A stretch of 64,000 bases of DNA from Atlantibacter sp032075065 (lineage in GTDB: Bacteria > Pseudomonadota > Gammaproteobacteria > Enterobacterales > Enterobacteriaceae): the NCBI RefSeq assembly GCF_032075065.1, contig NZ_DAMAZC010000001.1, positions 9,356-73,355 of the forward strand. The letters are read 5' to 3'. This document shows positions 8,854 through 18,663 of this stretch, one piece after another (within the stretch, counting starts at the first letter, position 1; every line of letters begins with the position of its first letter). Both the position numbers and the translations under genes were made by a program. The notes beneath the pieces were generated by a model. The model searched no databases. It had not been told where the DNA came from and was given only the letters and a program-made list of their open reading frames with translations.

Positions 8854-9951
8854 ATGGGCGCTTATCTGATTCGACGTTTGCTGCTGATTATCCCGACCCT
8901 GTGGGCGATCATCACGATTAACTTTTTTATCGTCCAGATTGCGCCGGGCGGGCCGGTGGATCAGGCGATTTCCGCTATTCAGTTTGGCCGCGGCGGCGGA
9001 ATACCGGGCGTCAGCGGCGAAGGAAGCGGCCTGAGCCATGCCCAGGCGGGCGTGCGTAATCCCGGCGATAGCCAGTATCGCGGCGCGCGTGGGTTAGATC
9101 CGGAGATTATCGACGAGATCACCAAACGCTACGGTTTTGATAAACCGCTGCATGAGCGCTATTTCACTATGCTGAAGGATTATGTGCGCTTCGATTTCGG
9201 CAATAGCCTGTTTCGCAGCGCCTCGGTGCTGGAGCTGATCCGCGACAGCCTGCCGGTGTCCATCACCCTTGGGCTCTGGAGCACGTTAATTATCTACCTG
9301 GTATCGATACCTTTGGGCATCCGCAAGGCGGTGCGTAACGGCAGCGCGTTTGACGTATGGAGCAGCGCGCTGATTATTGTCGGCTACGCCATTCCCGCGT
9401 TTCTGTTCGCCATCCTGCTGATTGTGCTGTTCGCAGGCGGCACCTGGTTCGATTTGTTCCCGCTGCGCGGCCTGGTGTCGGCTAACTTCGACAGCCTGCC
9501 CTGGTATAAGCAGATAACCGATTATCTGTGGCATATCACACTGCCGGTGCTGGCGACGGTGATTGGCGGCTTTGCGGCGTTAACCATGCTGACCAAAAAC
9601 TCGTTTCTCGATGAAATCCGCAAACAGTATGTGGTAACGGCCCGGGCCAAAGGATTGGGCGAGAAACAGATCCTGCGCGGCCACGTGTTCCGCAACGCCA
9701 TGCTGCTGGTGATCGCCGGTTTTCCGGCGGCGTTTATCAGCATGTTTTTTACCGGCTCGCTGCTGATTGAAGTGATGTTTTCACTCAATGGACTGGGGCT
9801 GTTGGGTTATGAAGCCACCGTGTCGCGGGATTACCCGGTGATGTTCGGCACGCTGTATATTTTTACGCTGATCGGCCTGTTGCTGAATATCCTTAGCGAT
9901 ATCACCTATACGCTGGTCGATCCGCGCATCGATTTTGAGGGACGCGGATGA
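8854..9951 (+). CDS. yejB: YejB peptide ABC transporter permease
   Basis: 365-residue inner-membrane permease of the OppB class. The first membrane helix (RRLLLIIPTLWAIITINFFIVQ) is followed by a long periplasmic segment, then five more helices. The BPD permease motif is visible around TARAKGLGEKQILRGHVFRNA, with the EAA-loop glycine. The stop overlaps the yejE start (ATGA at 9948-9951), which implies translational coupling and equimolar permease pairs. Confidence 0.94.
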   Translation: MGAYLIRRLLLIIPTLWAIITINFFIVQIAPGGPVDQAISAIQFGRGGGIPGVSGEGSGLSHAQAGVRNPGDSQYRGARGLDPEIIDEITKRYGFDKPLHERYFTMLKDYVRFDFGNSLFRSASVLELIRDSLPVSITLGLWSTLIIYLVSIPLGIRKAVRNGSAFDVWSSALIIVGYAIPAFLFAILLIVLFAGGTWFDLFPLRGLVSANFDSLPWYKQITDYLWHITLPVLATVIGGFAALTMLTKNSFLDEIRKQYVVTARAKGLGEKQILRGHVFRNAMLLVIAGFPAAFISMFFTGSLLIEVMFSLNGLGLLGYEATVSRDYPVMFGTLYIFTLIGLLLNILSDITYTLVDPRIDFEGRG

Positions 9952-10973
9952 GTCGCTTAAGCCCCGTAAACCAGGCGCGCTGGGCGCGATTTCGCCGCAA
10001 CCGCCGGGGGTTCTGGTCGCTGTGGATTTTCGCGGTGATTTTTGTATTAAGCCTGGCCTCAGAACTGATCGCCAACGATCGCCCGTTAGTGGTGCATTAT
10101 CAGGATCGCTGGTTTTTCCCGGCGCTGGTTAATTACAGCGAAAGCGATTTTGGCGGCCCGCTGGCTACCCGGGCAAACTATCAGGATCCGTGGCTGACAC
10201 AGCGCATCGAACAGCGCGGCTGGATACTGTGGGCGCCAATCCGCTTCGGCGCGAACTCGATTAACTATGCCACCGATCTCCCCTTCCCTTCACCGCCCTC
10301 GGCGCAAAACTGGCTGGGCACCGACGCCAACGGCGGCGATGTGCTGGCGCGCATTCTCTACGGTACGCGCATCTCGATTTTATTCGGCCTGATGCTGACG
10401 CTGTGCTCCAGCGTGATTGGCGTGACGGCAGGCGCGATCCAGGGTTACTACGGCGGTAAAGTCGATCTGTGGGGGCAGCGGTTTATCGAAGTCTGGTCGG
10501 GAATGCCGACGCTGTTCCTGATCATTTTGCTGTCCAGCGTGGTGCAGCCCAACTTCTGGTGGCTGCTGGCAATCACCGTGATTTTCGGCTGGATGAGCCT
10601 GGTGGGCGTGGTGCGAGCTGAGTTTCTGCGCACCCGCAACTTTGACTATGTCCGTGCGGCACAGGCGCTGGGCGTCAACGATCGGGCCATCATGTGGCGG
10701 CATATGCTGCCCAACGCTATGGTGGCGACCCTGACCTTTTTGCCGTTTATTCTCTGCGGCTCGATCACCACGCTGACCTCGCTGGATTTTCTTGGCTTCG
10801 GTCTGCCGCTGGGATCGCCGTCGCTCGGCGAACTGCTGTTACAGGGCAAAAATAACTTACAGGCCCCGTGGCTTGGCATTACCGCGTTTTTCTCGCTGGC
10901 AATTTTGCTGTCACTGCTTATTTTTATCGGCGAAGCGGTGCGCGACGCCTTCGACCCCAGTAAGGTAGCGTAA
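9948..10973 (+). CDS. yejE: YejE peptide ABC transporter permease
   Basis: 341-residue OppC-class permease partner of YejB. The N-terminal cytoplasmic stretch and first helix (FWSLWIFAVIFVLSLASELI) precede a periplasmic domain with the conserved HWLGTDxxGxDVLxRxLYG-type element (seen as NWLGTDANGGDVLARILYG). The EAA loop is seen as AAQALGVNDRAIMWRHMLPN. The gene overlaps yejB by four bases and is followed two bases later by yejF. Confidence 0.94.
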   Translation: MSRLSPVNQARWARFRRNRRGFWSLWIFAVIFVLSLASELIANDRPLVVHYQDRWFFPALVNYSESDFGGPLATRANYQDPWLTQRIEQRGWILWAPIRFGANSINYATDLPFPSPPSAQNWLGTDANGGDVLARILYGTRISILFGLMLTLCSSVIGVTAGAIQGYYGGKVDLWGQRFIEVWSGMPTLFLIILLSSVVQPNFWWLLAITVIFGWMSLVGVVRAEFLRTRNFDYVRAAQALGVNDRAIMWRHMLPNAMVATLTFLPFILCGSITTLTSLDFLGFGLPLGSPSLGELLLQGKNNLQAPWLGITAFFSLAILLSLLIFIGEAVRDAFDPSKVA

Positions 10974-10975
10974 CG

Positions 10976-12565
10976 ATGACGTATCCCCTGCTCTCCATTG
11001 ACGGCCTCTCCATTGCCTTTCGCCAGAACAACGTTGAACGTCGGGTGGTGGATAATTTGTCGCTGAGCATCAACGCGGGTGAAACCCTGGCGCTGGTGGG
11101 CGAATCCGGTTCCGGTAAAAGCGTGACCGCGCTGTCGATTCTGCGCCTGCTGCCAACGCCGCCTGCGGTCTATCCGCAAGGCGATATTCTGTTCCAGGGG
11201 CAAACGCTGCTGCACGCCAGCGAAGCGCAGTTGCGCAAAGTGCGCGGTAATAAAATCGCTATGATTTTTCAGGAACCGATGGTGTCGCTGAACCCGCTAC
11301 ACACTATCGAAAAGCAGCTGTATGAAGTGCTGTCGCTGCATCGCGGGATACGCCGCGAACCGGCGCGGGCAGAAATCGTCACCTGTCTGGAACGAGTGGG
11401 CATTCGCCAGCCTGCCAGCCGGTTAAATGATTACCCGCACCAGCTCTCCGGGGGCGAGCGCCAGCGGGTGATGATCGCCATGGCGCTGTTGACCCGTCCG
11501 CAACTGCTGATCGCCGACGAGCCCACCACGGCGCTGGATGTCACCGTGCAGGCGCAAATCCTGCAACTGCTGGATGAGCTGAAACGCGAGCTGAATATGG
11601 GCCTGCTGTTCATCACCCACAATCTGAATATCGTCAAAAAACTGGCGGATAACGTGGCGGTGATGCAAAACGGCCAGTGTGTAGAGCAAAACGCGACGCG
11701 CCCGCTGTTCAGCCATCCCCGTCACCCTTACACCCAAAAGCTGCTGGCGTCTGAGCCGGAAGGCGATCCGGTCGCCCTGCCCGCCGACAGCCCGGTGCTG
11801 CTGCGGGTAGCGGATTTACAGGTCGCTTTTCCCCTGCGGCGCGGGATTTTCCGCCGCACCGTCGGGCATCACTACGCGCTGCGTAATCTGAATTTTGAAC
11901 TGCGGGCCGGTGAAAGCCTGGGTCTGGTGGGAGAATCCGGATCGGGTAAAAGCACCACCGGCCTGGCGCTGCTGCGGCTGATCGCTTCTCAGGGCGAAAT
12001 CTGGTTTGATGGGCAGCCGCTGCATCAGTGGAACCGCAAGCAGATGTTACCGGTGCGCCATCGCATTCAGGTGGTGTTTCAGGATCCGAACTCTTCACTC
12101 AATCCCCGCCTGGATGTGCTGCAAATTATTGAAGAGGGCTTGCGGGTCCATCATCCCGAATTGACCGCCCAACAGCGCGAAGCCCAGGTAATGGAAGTGA
12201 TGCAGGAAGTGGGGCTCGACCCGGAAACGCGTCATCGCTATCCGGCGGAGTTTTCCGGCGGCCAGCGTCAGCGCATCGCCATTGCGCGCGCCCTGATCCT
12301 CAAACCCGATCTGATGGTGCTGGATGAACCGACCTCGTCCCTCGACAGAACGGTGCAGGCGCAAATTCTGGCGCTGCTGAAATCACTACAGGCGAAGCAC
12401 CGCCTGGCCTGGCTGTTTATCAGCCACGATCTGGAAGTGGTGCGTTCGCTGTGTCATCAAGTGGTAGTGTTGAAGCAGGGAGAAGTGGTCGAACAGGGGC
12501 CGTGCGGGCAAGTGTTTACCTCGCCGGCGGCGGAATATACCCGCCAGCTGCTTACGCTGCGCTGA
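10976..12565 (+). CDS. yejF: YejF dual ATPase of peptide ABC transporter
   Basis: 529-residue fused ATPase with two complete ABC domains, equivalent to a DppD-DppF fusion. Each half has Walker A (GESGSGKS), a signature (LSGGERQRV in the first, FSGGQRQRI in the second) and Walker B (LLIADEPT, LMVLDEPT). Both halves carry the C-terminal oligopeptide transporter extension (HPYTQKLL, AEYTRQLL). It energises YejBE on the cytoplasmic side and ends the yejABEF operon. The convergent yejG stop lies only 3 bp away. Confidence 0.95.
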   Translation: MTYPLLSIDGLSIAFRQNNVERRVVDNLSLSINAGETLALVGESGSGKSVTALSILRLLPTPPAVYPQGDILFQGQTLLHASEAQLRKVRGNKIAMIFQEPMVSLNPLHTIEKQLYEVLSLHRGIRREPARAEIVTCLERVGIRQPASRLNDYPHQLSGGERQRVMIAMALLTRPQLLIADEPTTALDVTVQAQILQLLDELKRELNMGLLFITHNLNIVKKLADNVAVMQNGQCVEQNATRPLFSHPRHPYTQKLLASEPEGDPVALPADSPVLLRVADLQVAFPLRRGIFRRTVGHHYALRNLNFELRAGESLGLVGESGSGKSTTGLALLRLIASQGEIWFDGQPLHQWNRKQMLPVRHRIQVVFQDPNSSLNPRLDVLQIIEEGLRVHHPELTAQQREAQVMEVMQEVGLDPETRHRYPAEFSGGQRQRIAIARALILKPDLMVLDEPTSSLDRTVQAQILALLKSLQAKHRLAWLFISHDLEVVRSLCHQVVVLKQGEVVEQGPCGQVFTSPAAEYTRQLLTLR

Positions 12566-12568
12566 TCC

Positions 12569-12910
12569 TCAGAAGGGATTCTGGCCGGAAAATGTCTCGG
12601 CAATGGCAACGCCAAAGTTTTTCAGACGGCAAGTCGCTGCGAATTCATCCTGCCGATCGACGAACAGGCAAGGCTCGCCTTCGCACTCCAGCACTGCGCA
12701 ATCCACTTCGATATCCGTTAACGCCTGGCTTAGCTTGTTCATCACCTGCCATGCGTTATCCACCGGGCTGAGCAGTTTCAGGCCCACCAGGCAATCGTCT
12801 TCGCTTTGCGCGCACTGCGGAATCGGTTCAACTTTTGAACCTGCGAAACCCGTCAACCAACGATAGCTATTGGGCAAGCGATGGACGATGGAAAGTTGTA
12901 ACGTATTCAT
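12569..12910 (-). CDS. yejG: YejG family protein
   Basis: 113-residue cytoplasmic protein of the conserved enterobacterial YejG family; biochemical function is not established. No membrane segment or signal peptide is visible. The start is the ATG after GGGGAAG; the frame extends 12 codons upstream but without support. It is transcribed convergently to yejF and separated from bcr by a 337-bp region that must contain its promoter. Confidence 0.85.
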   Translation of the reverse strand: MNTLQLSIVHRLPNSYRWLTGFAGSKVEPIPQCAQSEDDCLVGLKLLSPVDNAWQVMNKLSQALTDIEVDCAVLECEGEPCLFVDRQDEFAATCRLKNFGVAIAETFSGQNPF

Positions 12911-13247
12911 AATACTTCCCCAGCAAGAGCAAAAAATCACAATCACTTTACATACAGGTTAACACAATGTTGATAGAACGTAACATAATCAACATAGAAA
13001 ACGGTTACACTGTTGCAAGCATTTCGGTTACTCATTCATCGGCAACCGTTTATTTTTGTGCGGTACTTCTCATTTCGGCGCTATATGTAACCTGTAACGC
13101 GATCTAACTCAACCTTTTTTGACTACAAAAAAATGACTTTTTAAGACCTTTACATTTACATTCGCGAAACAAATTGTACGGAGCCGGGGAATTTATTCGT
13201 TGATATGGATTAAGAAAGGGGTAGTTTTCATACCCCCTGAGTGGCAG
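12911..13247. promoter_or_regulatory. yejG upstream region with inverted repeat
   Basis: 337 bp, AT-rich, no gene seen. A perfect 8-bp inverted repeat ATGTTGAT-N13-ATCAACAT at 12967-12995 lies about 57 bp before the yejG start and could be an operator. The remainder toward bcr contains A- and T-tracts (around 13120-13150) without a clear terminator. Confidence 0.4.
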
Positions 13248-14441
13248 TTAGCGGTGCCTTTTCGGACGACTGGCGTAGAGGTAGAACAAAATTGAGCAGG
13301 TCGCGCAAAACGCGATGGAGCCGATCATCGGCCAGGCCGAATTAAAGGTGAACATCGAGAGCAGCGCGCCGGTAATCGCGCCGATGCCGAAACGGAATGT
13401 CCCCGCCAGCGACGACGCGGTGCCCGCCATATGCGGGAACTCATCCAGAATTACCGCCATGGCGTTAGACGCCACCATGGAAATACAGCCAACAAAGGCC
13501 GCCACGCCCAGTACCAGCGCCCAGAAGCCGAAGTTAAACTGCGCGCTCACCACCATCCAAACCGCCATCGCGAACTGAATAAACAGCCCGGTGCGGAACA
13601 TGCGCAGCGCTCCGATGCGGCGCACAAAGCGGCTGTTAAATATCGTCATCACAAACAGGAATACGATATTCAGGGCGAAGTAATAACCGAAATCCTGTGG
13701 CGAAACGTGGTTAATCTCGATGTAAACGAACGGCCCGGCGCTCAGGAATGAGAACATCCCGGCGAAGCTGAAGCCGCTGGCGAGCATATAGCTGAGCACG
13801 CGCTTATGGCGAAACAGCGAGGCAAAGTTGCCTATCGTGGTGCGGAAATGGAATTTCTGCCGCCGCTCTGCTGGAAGCGTTTCCGAAATCAGAAAGAAAA
13901 TCATCGCCGAAGCGATCAGCGCCGCTACCGCAAGGATCCAGAAGATAGAGTGCCAGCTGAACCACACCAGCACCGCCCCGCCCACCATTGGCGCCACCAG
14001 CGGCGCAATGGTAGTGACCAGCATGACGAACGACATCATGCGCGAGAACTCCTCTTTGGGATAGATATCGCGCATCAGGGCATTAATCACCACGCTTGCC
14101 GCCGCAGCCGCCAGCCCGTGCAGAAAACGCATGGCGATCAGCTGATCGATAGTCTGGGAGAGCGCGCAGGCAATCGCCGCCACGGCAAACACCAGCGTAC
14201 CGCCGAGGATCACCGGCTTGCGACCCAGGCTGTCCGCCATCGGGCCGTAAAACAGCTGCCCCACCGCAAAGCCCAGAATATAAGTGCTGAGCGTCATCTG
14301 GGCGCTGCCGGCGGGCACGCCGAACTGCTGGGATATCACCGGCAGCGCCGGGAGGTACATATCGATAGACAGCGGCATCAGCATGGCTAACAGGCCAAGA
14401 ATAACGACGATCCCCATCGAGGAATTTTGTCGGGTGGTCAC
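13248..14441 (-). CDS. bcr: Bcr/CflA multidrug efflux MFS transporter
   Basis: 397-residue major facilitator with about 12 membrane helices; E. coli Bcr exports bicyclomycin, sulfonamides and cysteine by proton antiport. The motif-A loop appears as DSLGRKP after helix 2 and the DHA1-family SIDMYLPALP after helix 1. The start is GTG at 14441 (V-TTRQNSS, matching E. coli MTTRQ) with AGGAG nine bases upstream; the ATG at 14456 overlaps the end of rsuA and would add five non-conserved residues. It is co-directional and nearly contiguous with rsuA, so probably one operon. Confidence 0.93.
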   Translation of the reverse strand: MTTRQNSSMGIVVILGLLAMLMPLSIDMYLPALPVISQQFGVPAGSAQMTLSTYILGFAVGQLFYGPMADSLGRKPVILGGTLVFAVAAIACALSQTIDQLIAMRFLHGLAAAAASVVINALMRDIYPKEEFSRMMSFVMLVTTIAPLVAPMVGGAVLVWFSWHSIFWILAVAALIASAMIFFLISETLPAERRQKFHFRTTIGNFASLFRHKRVLSYMLASGFSFAGMFSFLSAGPFVYIEINHVSPQDFGYYFALNIVFLFVMTIFNSRFVRRIGALRMFRTGLFIQFAMAVWMVVSAQFNFGFWALVLGVAAFVGCISMVASNAMAVILDEFPHMAGTASSLAGTFRFGIGAITGALLSMFTFNSAWPMIGSIAFCATCSILFYLYASRPKRHR

Positions 14442-14456
14442 TCCACTCTCCTGCAT

Positions 14457-15164
14457 TTAGCGTGACGGCAAGCCGACACTGGCAATTTCTTCGTCAGTTA
14501 ACGGGCGGTATTCGCCCGGCGCGAGATCGTCATCCAACGCAATCGCCCCAATGCGCTCGCGATGCAGCTCCACCACGAGGTTGCCCACCGCCGCGAACAT
14601 GCGTTTCACCTGATGGTAACGGCCTTCGCTGATGGTCAGACGCACATCCGTCGGGGTAATCACTTCCAGCACCGCGGGTTTGGTGAGGTCTTTTTCGTTA
14701 TGCAACTGAACCCCTTTTGCGAACTGGGCTGCGGTATCATCAGCTACCGGCGATTCCAGCGTCACCCGATAGGTTTTCTCGCAATGATGGCGTGGCGACG
14801 TGATACGATGGGACCACTGGCCGTCATCGGTCAGCAGCACCAGGCCGGTGGTATCAATATCCAGACGCCCGGCGGCGTGCAGTTTGTGCGCCAGCGGTTC
14901 ATCCAGGAAATAAAGAATGGTGGGATGATCCGGATCGTCGGTAGAGCAAACGTAGCCCTGGGGCTTGTTAAGCATAAAATAGCGCGGGCCGGTCTGCTGC
15001 ACGAGGGAGTTGCCTTCATAGGCCACATCATGTTCGGGTTTCAGTTTGAACGCGCTGTCTCTAACCGGTTCGCCATCTACGGTCACCCGGCTGGCGCGGA
15101 TCTCACGCCCGGCAATAGCGCGGCTGATGCCGAGCTGCTGGGCAATAAATTTATCAAGTCGCAT
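14457..15164 (-). CDS. rsuA: 16S rRNA pseudouridine-516 synthase RsuA
   Basis: 235-residue enzyme that isomerises U516 of 16S rRNA. It has an N-terminal S4 RNA-binding domain (residues 1-60, MRLDKFIAQQLGISR) and a C-terminal RsuA/RluB-type catalytic domain. The catalytic aspartate is Asp102 in GRLDIDTTGL; the later motif GRYHQVKRMF is intact. It is transcribed away from radD and into bcr. Confidence 0.95.
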   Translation of the reverse strand: MRLDKFIAQQLGISRAIAGREIRASRVTVDGEPVRDSAFKLKPEHDVAYEGNSLVQQTGPRYFMLNKPQGYVCSTDDPDHPTILYFLDEPLAHKLHAAGRLDIDTTGLVLLTDDGQWSHRITSPRHHCEKTYRVTLESPVADDTAAQFAKGVQLHNEKDLTKPAVLEVITPTDVRLTISEGRYHQVKRMFAAVGNLVVELHRERIGAIALDDDLAPGEYRPLTDEEIASVGLPSR

Positions 15165-15304
15165 TGAAGTATTTTGCCTGTTTAACGCGGTCCAGCGTTG
15201 GCTGGTAAGGAAGAAATCATTAAGACCGGTCAGTATAGCGGGCTAATGGGCCTGCTCAAGATTAAAATGATGTTTCGCACGCTAATGAATTTGAAAAGCA
15301 CTGA
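15165..15304. promoter_or_regulatory. rsuA-radD divergent promoter region
   Basis: 140 bp between the divergent starts of rsuA and radD; it must contain both promoters. No hairpin or known operator was recognised. Confidence 0.5.
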
Positions 15305-17062
15305 ATGCTAACACTACGTCCCTATCAGCGCGAGGCGGTTGACGCCACCCTCGCCCACTTTCGTAAATCCGCTGAACCCGCTGCGATCGTCCTGCCGACC
15401 GGCGCGGGGAAAAGCATCGTTATCGCCGAGCTGGCGCGAGTAGCGCGTGGGCGCGTGCTGGTGCTGGCCCACGTCAAAGAGCTGGTGGAGCAGAACCACG
15501 CCAAATATTGCGCACTTGGGCTTGAGGCGGATATTTACTCCGCCGGGCTAAAGCGCAAGCAGAGCCAGGCCAAAGTGGTGTTCGGCAGCGTGCAGTCGGT
15601 GGCGCGGAATCTCGATGAGTTTCAAGGGGAGTTCTCGCTGCTGATTGTCGATGAGTGCCACCGCATCAGCGACGATGACGACAGCCAGTACCAGCAGATT
15701 TTGCGCCATCTGCGCCAGAGCAATCCGCGCCTGTGCCTGCTGGGGCTCACCGCCACGCCTTTTCGGCTCGGCAAAGGCTGGATTTATCAGTTCCACTATC
15801 ACGGCATGGTGCGCGGCGACCAGAACGCGCTGTTTCGCGACTGCATCTATGAACTGCCGCTGCGCTACATGATTAAGCACGGCTACCTTACCCCGCCGGA
15901 GCGGCTGGATATGCCGGTGGTACAGTATGACTTCAGCCGCCTTCAGCCGCAGTCGAACGGCATTTTCAGCGAGGCGGATCTTAACCTCGAACTGAAAAAG
16001 CAGCGCCGCATCACCCCGCATATCATAAGCCAAATTGTTGATTTCGCCGCCGCCCGCATGGGAGTGATGATTTTCGCCGCCACGGTCGAACACGCCAGGG
16101 AAATTACCGGCCTGCTGCCTGCCGGCGAGGCGGCGCTGATCACCGGCGAAACGCCCGGATCGGAGCGCGATGCGCTAATTAATGATTTTAAGGCGCGCCG
16201 CTTCCGCTATCTGGTGAATGTGTCAGTACTCACTACCGGTTTCGATGCGCCGCATGTGGACGTGATTGCTATTCTGCGCCCAACCGAGTCGGTGAGTTTA
16301 TATCAGCAGATCGTCGGGCGCGGGCTGCGATTGTATGAAGGCAAAACCGACTGCTTAATCCTCGATTACGCCGGGAACCCCCACGATCTGTTTACTCCGG
16401 AAGTCGGCGCGGCGAAAAAAGGCTCGGATAATGTGCCGGTGCAGATATTCTGCCCGGCCTGCGGCTTCGCCAATACCTTCTGGGGGAAAACCACCGCTGA
16501 CGGCACGCTGATTGAGCATTTTGGCCGCCGCTGCCAGGGCGTGCTGGAGGATGACGAGGGCAATCGCGAGCAGTGCGACTATCGCTTCCGCTTTAAAAAC
16601 TGCCCGCAGTGCAATGCGGAAAATGATATCGCCGCCCGCCGCTGCCATCAATGCGATACCGTGCTGGTCGACCCTGACGATATGCTGAAAGCGGCGTTGA
16701 AGTTGAAAGACGCGCTGGTGTTGCGCTGTAGCGGGATGCAGTTGCAAAGCGGCAGCGATGCCAGGGGCGAATGGCTCAAAGTCACTTATTACGATGAAGA
16801 CGGCGCGGACGTGAGTGAGCGCTTCCGCCTGCATACGCCTGCCCAGCGCACCGCCTTTGAGCATCTGTTTTTACGCCCCCATACTCGCACTCCCGGCGTA
16901 CCGCTACGCTGGATCACCGCGGCGGATATCGCGGCGCAACACGCGCTGCTGCGCCATCCGGACTTTGTGGTAGCGCGGATGAAAGATCGCTTCTGGCAGG
17001 TGCGGGAGAAGGTGTTCGACTATCAGGGGCGCTACCGCCGCGCCAACGAATTACGCGGTTAA
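15305..17062 (+). CDS. radD: DNA repair helicase-like ATPase RadD (YejH)
   Basis: 585-residue SF2 ATPase that in E. coli aids RecA-dependent strand exchange and double-strand-break repair, and interacts with SSB. Walker A GAGKS is at residues 33-37, the DECH box at 116-119, motif III-like LTATP follows, and motif VI is QIVGRGLR. A C-terminal zinc-binding region contains CPACGF and two CPQC/CHQC pairs. Full length compared with E. coli (586). Confidence 0.94.
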   Translation: MLTLRPYQREAVDATLAHFRKSAEPAAIVLPTGAGKSIVIAELARVARGRVLVLAHVKELVEQNHAKYCALGLEADIYSAGLKRKQSQAKVVFGSVQSVARNLDEFQGEFSLLIVDECHRISDDDDSQYQQILRHLRQSNPRLCLLGLTATPFRLGKGWIYQFHYHGMVRGDQNALFRDCIYELPLRYMIKHGYLTPPERLDMPVVQYDFSRLQPQSNGIFSEADLNLELKKQRRITPHIISQIVDFAAARMGVMIFAATVEHAREITGLLPAGEAALITGETPGSERDALINDFKARRFRYLVNVSVLTTGFDAPHVDVIAILRPTESVSLYQQIVGRGLRLYEGKTDCLILDYAGNPHDLFTPEVGAAKKGSDNVPVQIFCPACGFANTFWGKTTADGTLIEHFGRRCQGVLEDDEGNREQCDYRFRFKNCPQCNAENDIAARRCHQCDTVLVDPDDMLKAALKLKDALVLRCSGMQLQSGSDARGEWLKVTYYDEDGADVSERFRLHTPAQRTAFEHLFLRPHTRTPGVPLRWITAADIAAQHALLRHPDFVVARMKDRFWQVREKVFDYQGRYRRANELRG

Positions 17063-17074
17063 CGGCGGTTTTCA

Positions 17075-17103
17075 TTGAAGCCGGGGGCGGTTATGGCTAT
17101 AAT
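17075..17103 (+). promoter_or_regulatory. rplY promoter
   Basis: TTGAAG at 17075-17080, a 17-bp spacer, and a consensus TATAAT at 17098-17103, followed by a GC-rich discriminator. This is a strong sigma-70 promoter about 80 bp before rplY. Confidence 0.75.
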
Positions 17104-17186
17104 CCCGCCCGCTTTTGCATCCGCAAAGCAGATAATCTGCCTGTCGCTGGGTCGCCTGCGACAGGATTTAAAGAAGAGAAAAGTTA

Positions 17187-17471
17187 ATGTTTACTATCAA
17201 CGCAGAAGTACGTAAAGAGCAGGGTAAGGGTGCGAGCCGCCGCCTGCGCACAGCTAACAAATTCCCGGCCATCATTTATGGCGGTAATGAAGCTGCTATC
17301 TCCGTCGAACTGGATCACGACCAGGTTATGAACATGCAGGCTAAGCCTGAGTTCTACAGCGAAGTGCTGACTATCGCTGTTGACGGTAAAGAAGTAAAAG
17401 TTAAAGTTCAGGCTGTACAGCGTCACGCTTACAAGCCGAAACTGCAACACATCGACTTCGTTCGCGCGTAA
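17187..17471 (+). CDS. rplY: 50S ribosomal protein L25
   Basis: 94-residue 5S rRNA-binding protein of the large subunit. This is the short single-domain form typical of enterobacteria (no CTC extension). Recognisable segments include ExRxxxGKGASRRLR near the N-terminus and FPAIIYGG. It has its own strong promoter and terminator. Confidence 0.97.
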   Translation: MFTINAEVRKEQGKGASRRLRTANKFPAIIYGGNEAAISVELDHDQVMNMQAKPEFYSEVLTIAVDGKEVKVKVQAVQRHAYKPKLQHIDFVRA

Positions 17472-17491
17472 TCGCCGGGCAGGTCTGAAGA

Positions 17492-17519
17492 AACGCCGCG
17501 TAATGCGGCGTTTTTTTTT
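17492..17519 (+). terminator. Terminator after rplY
   Basis: AACGCCGC/GCGGCGTT stem with a 5-nt loop running into a T-tract of about nine. Confidence 0.9.
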
Positions 17520-17524
17520 GGGCT

Positions 17525-18529
17525 TTATTTACCTGAAGTGCGGCGTTGGAGCTGGTCGCGCAGATTCGGGGGGGTGCCCTTGATGGTCAGAGTATCGGTG
17601 GCCGGGTCCCAGAAAATACGCTCCCCCAGCAGCATGGCGTCGAAATTAATCGTCAGCCCGCCGCCGCTACCGGCGTATTTAGTTAACTGGCGCAGGGTAC
17701 TGCGATCCGCCGGGAAGCTCTCTTCCAGTTCATAGCCCTGCTCGGCGGTAAAGGCTTCAAAACTCACTTCACTAACGCCGGACAGCTCTTTCGACAGCGA
17801 GGCCAGTTCGATTTCTTCCCCCGCCTGAAGCTGCTCGTTGCAGTAGCTGTAAACCTGCTGACGCACGTTCTGGCGCTCGGCTTTATCCAGCTGCGCTTCT
17901 GCCGTATAGTCGTCCACCGCCTGCAACAGCCCACGGTTTTGCGCTTTGGCGTTGAGACCTTCGCTGGCCCCGAGGAAATCCATAAAGAAATCGGCGACCT
18001 TGCGCCCTACCCGCCCTTTCAAAAAAGTCAGATACCGGGTCGATTCCGGGTTGGTTTCCCACTCGGTCAGATCGATGCGCGCCACGATGTCGGCGTGATT
18101 GATATCCAGATAATGGGTTGAGCTGATATCCAGATTTTCATTAACTCGCATGCTGCTGAGATTGTTCAGTACTGCCACCAACAGGTATTCCACCGCCAGG
18201 TAGCGGTAGTGGCAAAACAGCACAATGCCGCCGTCGGCAAACGGGTATTTCGCCAGTTCATCGCGCAGACGCCCGGTGGCGGCGCGGCTAAAGCCCAGGA
18301 AATCCTCTTCGCCCTGACGGCACAGGCGCAGCGACTGCGCCAGCTCGCTCTCTTCGGTAAACAAACCGTAGGCTTTGTTTTTCGCACTGTATACGCGATG
18401 CAGCTCCGCCATCATCTCTTCCACGGCGGCATTCGGCTCCAGCAGCGAATCCCGAAGCACCAGCTCCAGGCTCTGCTCATCGCGCTTAATTAACTGGTGT
18501 ATTGCAATCTGGTCGATATCCAGACTCAT
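17525..18529 (-). CDS. yejK: Nucleoid-associated protein YejK (NdpA)
   Basis: 334-residue nucleoid-associated protein; E. coli YejK binds DNA and interacts with type II topoisomerases. The family N-terminus MSLDIDQIAIHQLIKRDEQ and full length are conserved. It converges on rplY and diverges from yejL across 134 bp at 18530-18663, which holds both promoters. Confidence 0.92.
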   Translation of the reverse strand: MSLDIDQIAIHQLIKRDEQSLELVLRDSLLEPNAAVEEMMAELHRVYSAKNKAYGLFTEESELAQSLRLCRQGEEDFLGFSRAATGRLRDELAKYPFADGGIVLFCHYRYLAVEYLLVAVLNNLSSMRVNENLDISSTHYLDINHADIVARIDLTEWETNPESTRYLTFLKGRVGRKVADFFMDFLGASEGLNAKAQNRGLLQAVDDYTAEAQLDKAERQNVRQQVYSYCNEQLQAGEEIELASLSKELSGVSEVSFEAFTAEQGYELEESFPADRSTLRQLTKYAGSGGGLTINFDAMLLGERIFWDPATDTLTIKGTPPNLRDQLQRRTSGK

Positions 18530-18663
18530 GATAAACTCTCCTTTTAGACCGGGCGGTATTCAACCACTGACCGACGTCCGCTGCAACTCTGATAAAAATG
18601 GGGAAATATTACCGTTGCTACGGTAATATATCGGACTTTCTCGAACTTAACTGACGTAGATTT

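Noticed and set aside
18209..18493. Open frames antisense to yejK
   Set aside because: Shadow frames of a conserved gene; none has a start signal or recognisable product.
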